NCBI RefSeq assembly: GCF_001746295.1
Contig: NZ_MJAH01000006.1
Span: 532,187-596,186 of the forward strand
DNA length: 64,000 nucleotides
Source: Streptomyces sp. LUP47B
Lineage (GTDB): Bacteria; Actinomycetota; Actinomycetes; Streptomycetales; Streptomycetaceae
Direction of reading: 5' to 3'
The position numbers were made by a program, and so were the translations under genes. Under the pieces are notes generated by a model. It ran no database searches and was not told where the DNA came from. It saw nothing but the letters and a program-made list of their open reading frames with translations. This document shows, one piece after another, positions 1 through 8,100 of the stretch (position 1 is the first letter of the stretch; every line of letters begins with the position of its first letter).

Positions 1-747
<747 letters not shown>

Positions 748-920
748 ATATTTGCTCGCGTCCACTGTGTTAGTTCTGAGGCAACGACCGTTCTGGAAGC
801 CCAGTAATGGGTGGAGGTGACCGGTACTAATAGGCCGAGGGCTTGTCCATATTTGCTCGCGTCCACTGTGTTAGTTCTGAGGCAACGACCGTGTCGTGTT
901 TCCGGTCGTAACTTCATAGT

Positions 921-1037
921 GTTTCGGTGGTCATAGCGTGAGGGAAACGCCCGGTTACATTCCGAACCCGGAAGCTAAGCCTTACAGCGCCGATGGTACT
1001 GCAGGGGGGACCCTGTGGGAGAGTAGGACACCGCCGA
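921..1037 (+). rRNA. rrf: 5S ribosomal RNA
   Basis: A 117-nt 5S rRNA beginning GTTTCGGTGGTCATAGCGTG and ending ACACCGCCGAAC. The terminal bases pair to form helix I (GTTTCGGTGG with CCGCCGAAC), and the conserved CCGAACCCGGAAG loop is present at about 962-974. It follows the 23S tail in the same operon and precedes a strong terminator, so it closes the rRNA operon. The length matches other Streptomyces 5S genes. Confidence 0.97.
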
Positions 1038-1047
1038 ACAATTATTC

Positions 1048-1092
1048 AAAGGGTTGGATCCTGAACTTCGGTTCGGGGTCCAACCCTTTTTT
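1048..1092 (+). terminator. Intrinsic terminator of the rRNA operon
   Basis: A 19-bp-class hairpin with arms AAAGGGTTGGATCCTGAAC and GTTCGGGGTCCAACCCTTT, a UUCG tetraloop and a following T run. It lies 10 nt after 5S rRNA. This is a textbook rho-independent terminator and the only one in the window with a clear U tract. Confidence 0.93.
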
Positions 1093-1138
1093 GTTGTGCG
1101 TCACTTGAAGTTCACGTTGCGCAACCACCATCCGAGGC

Positions 1139-1816
1139 ATGGGTACTGCTGCAATGCTCAGGGCCGCCGGCGTCGGAGTCGGTGACGAGGTCGTGGTGCC
1201 GGCCTTCGGGAACGTCGAGGTCGCCGAGGCGGTGACACTCGCGGGTGCGCTTCCGGTGTTCGCGGACATACATCCGGTCAGCTACTGCCTTGACGCCTCC
1301 GCTGTCGAAGCGGCGGTAACTCCGCGGACGGCGGCCGTCGTTGTCGTACACCGATTCGGTCGACCGGCCGACATGGCGCGGCTGCTCGCGCTCGGTGAGC
1401 GGCACGGGCTGCTGGTGCTGCAGGAGGGCGAGTCCGAGGCGCCGTACGACGAGATCGCTCAGCGTCGGGAGCGGGCCTGCTACCTCGATGGGAAGTTGCG
1501 CGGGGTGCGCACGCCCGATGGTGGGGACGGGCACACCTATCAGCAGTACGTGGTGCGGGTGCCCGGTAACGGGCGGCCGGACCGGGACGCTTTCGCTCGG
1601 GCCCTGCGGGGCAAGGGGATTGACTGCCGGGTGCCGGTGAAGACGCCCGTGCACCGGCTGCCCGAGTTCCGGCGTTGTGTGTCGCTGCCCGAGACCGAGC
1701 GCGCCGCCGACGAGACGCTCGCGCTGCCGGTGGACGCAGCCTTGACCAAGCGGGACATGCAGCGGGTCGTGGCCGCGTGCAATGCGCTCGGGGGACTGCT
1801 TCAGCCTGCCTTCTGA
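1139..1816 (+). CDS. Degenerate DegT/DnrJ/EryC1-type aminotransferase homologue
   Basis: A 225-residue protein related to PLP-dependent sugar aminotransferases of the DegT/DnrJ/EryC1/StrS family (usually about 370 residues). The N-terminus enters at the phosphate-binding GTxA motif (MGTAAML), followed by the family pattern GDEVVVPAF and, near the C-terminus, a sugar aminotransferase-like tail (PVKTPVHRLPEF, LPVDAALT). About 40-60 N-terminal residues and the middle segment that should carry the PLP-binding lysine and the SF...K motif are missing, so catalysis is unlikely. The start has no Shine-Dalgarno sequence. A CACCAT hexamer ends 7 nt before the ATG, which would allow a leaderless start. 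It sits alone between 5S rRNA and tRNA-Thr. A pseudogene is possible, but the frame is intact. Confidence 0.72.
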   Translation: MGTAAMLRAAGVGVGDEVVVPAFGNVEVAEAVTLAGALPVFADIHPVSYCLDASAVEAAVTPRTAAVVVVHRFGRPADMARLLALGERHGLLVLQEGESEAPYDEIAQRRERACYLDGKLRGVRTPDGGDGHTYQQYVVRVPGNGRPDRDAFARALRGKGIDCRVPVKTPVHRLPEFRRCVSLPETERAADETLALPVDAALTKRDMQRVVAACNALGGLLQPAF

Positions 1817-1821
1817 GCGAG

Positions 1822-1851
1822 TTGGGAGCACCGGGCTGTTCGGGGTATGAT
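1822..1851 (+). promoter_or_regulatory. Promoter for tRNA-Thr
   Basis: TTGGGA (1822-1827), an 18-bp spacer and TATGAT (1846-1851), about 40 bp ahead of the tRNA. It is a close match to the housekeeping SigA/HrdB consensus. Confidence 0.7.
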
Positions 1852-1891
1852 CTATTCCGTTGCCGCGAGGGAAACCTCGAAAAGGCGACAG

Positions 1892-1967
1892 GCCCCCTTA
1901 GCTCAGTCGGCAGAGCGTCTCCATGGTAAGGAGAAGGTCAACGGTTCGATTCCGTTAGGGGGCTCCA
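1892..1967 (+). tRNA. tRNA-Thr (anticodon GGT), CCA encoded
   Basis: A complete cloverleaf: acceptor arm GCCCCCT with AGGGGGC, D stem GCTC/GAGC, anticodon stem TCTCC/GGAGA around loop ATGGTAA (anticodon GGT at 1925-1927), T stem AACGG/CCGTT with TTCGATT loop, discriminator T and an encoded CCA (1965-1967). It reads the threonine codons ACC and ACU. Confidence 0.96.
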
Positions 1968-1971
1968 GCCA

Positions 1972-2001
1972 AAAGGCCCCGCCCAATTGGGCGGGGCCTT
2001 T
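1972..2001 (+). terminator. Terminator between tRNA-Thr and the convergent phosphatase gene
   Basis: Perfect 10-bp arms GGCCCCGCCC (1975-1984) and GGGCGGGGCC (1989-1998) around AATT, flanked by A and T residues on opposite sides. It can therefore act for the tRNA on the + strand and for the gene ending at 2015 on the - strand. Confidence 0.85.
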
Positions 2002-2014
2002 GTCGTGTTCTCTC

Positions 2015-4768
2015 TCAGTCCGTCTGCAGGCCCGGGACGCGCATGGCCAGAATCGCCATGTCGTCGGACGGCGCGTCGGAGGCGAAGCGCTCGACCGCGC
2101 GCATGATGCGGGCCGCGACCGCGCCGGCCGTCAGGCCCGTGCAGGTGGTGAGGACGTCGGCGAGGCCGTCGTCGCCCAGCATGCGGGTGCCTTCGCGGCG
2201 CTCGGTGACGCCGTCCGTGACGCAGAGGAGGACGTCGCCCGGGTCAAGGGTGACCGACTGCTCGTAGAGCTCCAGGTCCTCCATGACGCCGAGGAGCGGC
2301 TGGGGTTCGGCTGCCGGTTCGACGGTGCCGTCCTGGCGCAGGCGGAGCGGGAGGGGGTGGCCGGCGCAGACGACCTTCAGGCGGGCGCTGCCGTCCGCCT
2401 GCGGCCACAACTCGCCGTAGAGGAGGGTCAGGAAGCGACTGCGGGCGCCCTCGTCGAGGATCGCGGAGTTCAGGCGCTCCAGGACCGCCGGGCCGCTGAG
2501 GCCCTCGCGGGCGAGCAGCCTGAGGGCGTGCCGGGCGAGGCCCGTGACCGCCGCCGCGTTCGGGCCCGTACCGCAGACATCGCCGATGGCGAATCCGTAG
2601 GCGCCGTCGCTGATGGGGAAGACGTCGTAGAAGTCGCCACCGACCTCGTTGCCCTCGCCGGCCGCGCGGTAGATGACCTCGACCTCCACGCCGTCGATCT
2701 CCGGGAGCTCGGGTGGCAGGAGGCTGCGCTGGAGGGACTGGCTGATGGCTGTGCGCTCGGAGTACAGGCGGGCGTTGTCCAGGGCGAGGGCGGCCCGGCG
2801 GGACAAGTCCTCGGCCAGTTCCAGGATTTCCTGTCGGAAGTGTTCGTCCGCGGGCTTGCCGAGGGTCAGCATGCCGATGACGCGGTTGCGGGCGACCAGC
2901 GGGAGGACGACGGTCTCGCCGCCCACCGCGGAGGCTGTGGCGAGCGTGGGACCGATTCCCGAGGCGAGCTGGTGAGTGGGGCCGCCGCTGAGTCCGAGGC
3001 TGCGCATGGAGCTGCGCAGAGCCGCTTGGTGCGCGGCCTCGCCGGGGGCCGACCAGACGCGGGCACCGGGGGTGGGGACCGGGTCCGGAGGCTGGATCTT
3101 CGACAGCAACGACTTGATGCCGTCGATGAGTTCCTCGTCCTCGTGGAGGACGTACGACAGATAGGGATCCGAGGCCTGGTCGGCGATCGTGTAGACGGCG
3201 CACCAGGTGGCCAGGGTGGGGACGGTCATCTGGGCCATGAGGGCCAGGGTCTGGTCCCGGTCCAGGGTGCCGGCGAGGAGGTCGGAGGCCTCGACGAGGA
3301 AGCTCAGGGAGCCGCGGCGCAGGCGTTCGAGTTCGCCCAGCCGCGCCGACTCGACCGCCAACGCAATGCGGTCGGCGGCGAATTGCAGGCGCAGGGCCTC
3401 TTCGTTCGAGTATCTGCCGGGTCCCTCGGCGGCCACGCCGAGGGACCCGGTGAGGCGGCCCTCGACCTTCAGCGGGACGGTGACCACCGAGCGCATGCCG
3501 GTGCCGTTCAGGAGCGGTACGGCGCCGGGTACGGCCGCGAGGTCGTCGTGGACGGCCGGCATGCGGGCGGAGCCGTAGCGGCCGGGGCCGGCCTCGACGG
3601 GCACGCGCGCGAAGCGCTGGCGGGCGGAGGGCAGACCGGTGGAGGCGCGGACCTCCAGCTCGGTCTCGTCGTCGGTCGCGAGGAGCAGGAAGGCGGAATC
3701 GCCGTCGAGCATGTCGCGCGCGCGTTCGACAGTGCGCTGGAGGAGGCCGTCGAGGTCGTCCGGGGCCGGGGAGCCGATGAACACCTCGAAGGGGTCGGTG
3801 TTCTGGCCGTCGGAGGAGGTGTTCGTGTCGGAGGCGGGCACGCGCAACGGGGTCTGCAGGACGGCGCGCTCGTGGTCGCGCACCAGGAGGCAGACCGTGG
3901 AGGGTTCGCCGCCGGTGTCGCGGACGCGCAGGTGGGAGGCGTAGACAGAGGTGACGCGACCGTTGGCCGCTCTGATGCCGTAGCTGCCCTCCCAGCGCGA
4001 GAGCTGCAGGGCCTCGGCGATTCCGGTGCTGGTGCCCGGGGTGTGGGGCCAGGCCGCGAGGTCGGTCAGGGGCTTGCCGATGACCTGTTCGGCGGCATAA
4101 CCGAAGAGTTCCTCGGCGTCCTCGTTCCACGAGCTGATGGCGCACGCACGGTCGATCTGGACGACGGCGACGCGCACGCGGCCGTCCGCCAGCGGGAGGA
4201 GGTCCGCGGGCAGGGACGGGCCTGCCGTGCGGGTGCCCACCGTGCGCTCGGGCAGATCGAGCTGGAACCAGACCTGCTTCTGGGTGGGCGTGTACTCGAC
4301 GCCCCACCGGCCGGCCAGCGCGGCGCAGAGCTGGAGGCCGCGGCCGCCCTCGCGGTCGAGGTTGCCCATGTTGACGGCCTGACCCTGGAGGGGGATCTCG
4401 CGCTCGGGGTAGTGGTCGCCCACCTCGATGCGTACTCCGTCGTCGCTGCGCAGGCACAGAACGTCGGCGGAAGTGCCCGCGTGCACCACGGCATTGGTGA
4501 CGAGTTCGCTGGTGAGGACCACCGCGTCGTCGACGATGTCGGCGAAGCCCCATCCCTGGAGGGTGTCGCGGACGAAGGAGCGGGCGGTCGCTACCGATCG
4601 ACCGACAGGCTCGAAGCTGGCGGCCGCGCGCGCGGTGATCACAGAACTCCTCGACCGATTGTCGACGTGCAGGGCTGCCTGGCCGACCGGCTCGTGCCGC
4701 TGCTGCGGCAGGCCGTCCGTCGGCCGGGGGTCCGGGGTCTGTCCCCCGGGGACCAGTCCGGTGGTCAT
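2015..4768 (-). CDS. HATPase-PAS-GAF-SpoIIE serine phosphatase
   Basis: A 917-residue cytoplasmic signalling protein. In order: an anti-sigma-type GHKL ATPase (N-box ELVTNAVVHA and G2 EGGRGLQL, about residues 45-175), a PAS domain (about 190-300), one or two GAF domains (about 340-640), and a C-terminal PP2C/SpoIIE phosphatase (about 680-915) with metal-site motifs GGDFYD, GDVCGTG, TDGVTE and SDDMA. Such proteins phosphorylate or dephosphorylate anti-anti-sigma factors in RsbW/RsbU-style partner switching. Start: the ATG at 4768 has GGAGGG 11 nt upstream. An in-frame ATG at 4849 would add 27 residues but has a poorer ribosome site. It is divergent from osaA, so a link to osmotic signalling is plausible but inferred. 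Confidence 0.9.
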   Translation of the reverse strand: MTTGLVPGGQTPDPRPTDGLPQQRHEPVGQAALHVDNRSRSSVITARAAASFEPVGRSVATARSFVRDTLQGWGFADIVDDAVVLTSELVTNAVVHAGTSADVLCLRSDDGVRIEVGDHYPEREIPLQGQAVNMGNLDREGGRGLQLCAALAGRWGVEYTPTQKQVWFQLDLPERTVGTRTAGPSLPADLLPLADGRVRVAVVQIDRACAISSWNEDAEELFGYAAEQVIGKPLTDLAAWPHTPGTSTGIAEALQLSRWEGSYGIRAANGRVTSVYASHLRVRDTGGEPSTVCLLVRDHERAVLQTPLRVPASDTNTSSDGQNTDPFEVFIGSPAPDDLDGLLQRTVERARDMLDGDSAFLLLATDDETELEVRASTGLPSARQRFARVPVEAGPGRYGSARMPAVHDDLAAVPGAVPLLNGTGMRSVVTVPLKVEGRLTGSLGVAAEGPGRYSNEEALRLQFAADRIALAVESARLGELERLRRGSLSFLVEASDLLAGTLDRDQTLALMAQMTVPTLATWCAVYTIADQASDPYLSYVLHEDEELIDGIKSLLSKIQPPDPVPTPGARVWSAPGEAAHQAALRSSMRSLGLSGGPTHQLASGIGPTLATASAVGGETVVLPLVARNRVIGMLTLGKPADEHFRQEILELAEDLSRRAALALDNARLYSERTAISQSLQRSLLPPELPEIDGVEVEVIYRAAGEGNEVGGDFYDVFPISDGAYGFAIGDVCGTGPNAAAVTGLARHALRLLAREGLSGPAVLERLNSAILDEGARSRFLTLLYGELWPQADGSARLKVVCAGHPLPLRLRQDGTVEPAAEPQPLLGVMEDLELYEQSVTLDPGDVLLCVTDGVTERREGTRMLGDDGLADVLTTCTGLTAGAVAARIMRAVERFASDAPSDDMAILAMRVPGLQTD

Positions 4769-5164
4769 GTGTGCGGCCGCCCTCCGATGCCCGCTCGTGC
4801 TCGTGCCACCGTCCAGGCCGGACGGACCGGCTCGGCTGGACAGCCGCATGCAAGGTTACTTACCTTCGACGGCCATGCGGATGCCGGTCTGCAGTGTTTC
4901 CGTCCGGAGGGTGTGCGGACGATGTGCGAAGCTGCCGAACTGTTATGGCCGGGTTCAACCAGGGTGAAACACTGGGCAGGCTCCTGAAGAAGGTTCGGGC
5001 AGGCCGAGTGGCTTACGTGTACGGCGGGCAGCAGCCCGTGGTGCGGCTCTGTATGCCCGATTGAAATAACGCTGTAGTAAGCAGAAGCACGCGGCAGCCA
5101 CCGGTGCGCCGCGCGGTAGCACCTGGGTACAGCAGTAACGGTCGACCCCTGCGGGAGGGACACA
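4769..5164. other. Divergent intergenic region between the phosphatase gene and osaA
   Basis: 396 bp with no credible gene. It holds the osaA ribosome site (GGGAGGGA ending 4 nt before the GTG at 5165) and, presumably, promoters for both flanking genes. GGGTAC at 5125-5130 resembles the -10 of SigB-type stress promoters, but no matching -35 is present at 14-16 bp. Confidence 0.6.
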
Positions 5165-8100
5165 GTGGAGTCTGGCGCAGCGACGCGGGGCACTAAAACG
5201 CGCGCGAAAGGCGGACAGTCCCCGAGCAACCAGCGCAAACCGCGCAATGGGACCACGGCGGTGGACACGGCCGCCCTGAACCGGCTGCTGGCGGCACTGG
5301 TGTCGATGCGGGACGGGAACTTCCGCAAGCGGCTGACGGTGTCCGGCGACGGCGTGATGTCGGAGATCGCGGCGGTCTTCAATGAGGTGGCCGACCGCAA
5401 TCTCCATCTGACAGGTGAGCTGTCACGGGTGCGGCGCATGGTGGGCCGTGAGGGCAAGCTCACGGAAAGGCTGGAAACAGGCGCCTGTGAGGGCTCCTGG
5501 GCGTCCGCCATCGATGCCTCCAACGCGCTCGTGGACGATCTCGTGCGGCCCGTCTCCGAGGTCGGCCGGGTGCTGTCCGCGGTGGCGGAGGGTGATCTGT
5601 CACCCCGTATGGAACTCAGGACGCAGGCGCCGGACGGTACGGGACATCCGCTGCGCGGGGAGTTCCTGAAGGTCGGGCGGACTGTAAACAACCTTGTCGA
5701 TCAGTTGTCGACGTTCACCGACGAGGTCACCCGGGTGGCCAGCGAGGTCGGCACCGAGGGCAAGCTCGGCGGCCAGGCACGCGTGCGTGGCATGTCGGGT
5801 TCCTGGAAGGACCTGACCGAGTCCGTCAACACGATGGCGTACCGGCTGACGGCTCAGGTGCGGGACATCGCGCTGGTGACCACGGCGGTCGCCAAGGGTG
5901 ATCTGTCGCGGAAGGTCACGGTTCACGTGGCCGGCGAGATGCTGGAGCTGAAGAACACCGTCAACACGATGGTGGACCAGCTCTCCTCCTTCTCCTCCGA
6001 GGTGACCCGCGTCGCGCGCGAGGTGGGCGTCGAGGGCGAGCTGGGCGGCCAGGCGCAGGTGCCGGGTGTGGCCGGGGTGTGGAAGGACCTCACCGATTCG
6101 GTGAACCTCATGGCCGGCAATCTCACGGCCCAGGTGCGCGGGATCGCGCAGGTGACGACGGCGGTGGCCAGCGGTGACCTGTCGCAGAAGGTGACGGTCT
6201 CCGCACGCGGTGAGGTCGCGCAGTTGGCCGACACGATCAACCAGATGACCGAGACGCTGCGGATCTTCGCGGACGAGGTCACCCGCGTGGCCAACGAGGT
6301 CGGTGCCGAGGGACAGCTCGGCGGGCAGGCGAACGTGCCGGGTGCGGCGGGAACGTGGAAGGACCTCACCGATTCGGTGAACACGGTCTTCCGGAACCTG
6401 ACCACACAGGTGCGGGACATCGCCGCGGTGACGACGGCGGTGGCCAACGGTGACCTGTCGCAGAAGGTCACCGTCGACGTGGCCGGCGAGATGCTGGAAC
6501 TGAAGAACACCGTCAACGGGATGGTGGACCAGCTGTCGGCATTCGGTGCCGAGGTCACACGCGTGGCGCGCGAGATCGGTGTCGAGGGTGAGCTGGGCGG
6601 CCAGGCGCAGGTGCCCGGGGCCGCCGGTACCTGGAAGGACCTCACCGACTCCGTCAACACGGCGTTCAGGAATCTCACCGGACAGGTGAGGAACATCGCC
6701 CAGGTCACGACGGCGGTGGCCAACGGCGACCTGTCGCAGAAGGTCACTGTGGACGTCTCCGGCGAGATGCTCCAGCTGAAGAACACCGTGAACACGATGG
6801 TGGACCAGCTGTCGGCCTTCGCCGACCAGGTGACGCGGATGGCCCGGGACGTGGGTACCGAGGGCCGGCTGGGCGGTCAGGCCGTGGTGCCGGGGGTGTC
6901 CGGTACGTGGAAGGAGCTCACCGACTCCGTCAACTTCATGGGCGGCAACCTCACCTCTCAGGTGCGGCAGATCGCCCAGGTGACGACCGCGGTGGCCCGG
7001 GGTGATCTGTCGCAGAAGATCGACGTGGACGCGCGCGGCGAGATCCTGGAGCTGAAGAACACCATCAACACGATGGTCGACCAGCTCTCCGCCTTCGCCG
7101 ACCAGGTGACGCGGGTGGCCCGTGAGGTGGGCACCGAGGGACGCCTCGGCGGCCAGGCTCAGGTGCCCGGCGTCGCCGGTGTGTGGCGCGACCTCACCGA
7201 CTCCGTGAACGGAATGGCAGGAAACCTTACTGCCCAGGTGCGCAACATCGCCCAGGTGGCCACCGCGGTGGCCCGGGGTGACCTGTCGCAGAAGATCGAC
7301 GTCGATGCGCGCGGCGAGATCCTGGAGCTGAAGAACACCCTCAACACGATGGTGGACCAGCTCTCCAGCTTCGCCGACCAGGTGACGCGGGTGGCCCGTG
7401 AGGTGGGCACCGAGGGCATCCTCGGCGGGCAGGCCGAGGTGCAGGGTGTCTCCGGCACCTGGAAGGACCTCACGCAGTCCGTGAACTTCATGGCGAACAA
7501 CCTGACGATCCAGGTGCGCAACATCGCCGAGGTCACCACCGCGGTCGCCAAGGGCGACCTCTCGAAGAAGATCACCGTCGACGCCAAGGGCGAGATCCTC
7601 GAGCTCGTCACCACCGTCAACACGATGGTCGACCAGCTGTCGTCCTTCGCCGAGCAGGTGACGCGGGTGGCCCGTGAGGTGGGCACCGAGGGCCAGCTGG
7701 GCGGGCAGGCGCGGGTTCCGGGTGTCACGGGCATCTGGAAGGACCTCAGCGACAACGTGAACCTGATGGCCAACAACCTGACCATGCAGGTGCGCAACAT
7801 CTCCCAGGTCGCGAACGCGGTCGCCAACGGTGACCTCACGCGGACGGTGACGATCGAGGCGCGCGGCGAGGTCGCGCAGCTCGCCGACACCTTCAACACC
7901 ATGGTGAAGACGCTGAGTTCGTTCGCCGACCAGGTCACCAAGGTGGCCCGCGAGGTGGGCACGGACGGCATCCTGGGCGGCCAGGCGCGGGTGCCCGGTG
8001 TGGCCGGCACCTGGAAGGACCTCACCGAGTCCGTGAACCAGATGGCGTCCAACCTGACAGGTCAGGTGCGGAACATCGCCATGGTGACCACGGCCATCGC

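Noticed and set aside
1036..1047. GAAC-AATT-ATTC right after 5S rRNA resembles the recA LexA-type box
   Set aside because: It overlaps the 5S 3' end and a terminator, with no promoter downstream; the second half-site is only the weak ATTC variant.
5125..5130. GGGTAC as a SigB-type stress promoter for osaA
   Set aside because: No GNNT element at 14-16 bp upstream; the hexamer alone is common in this genome.
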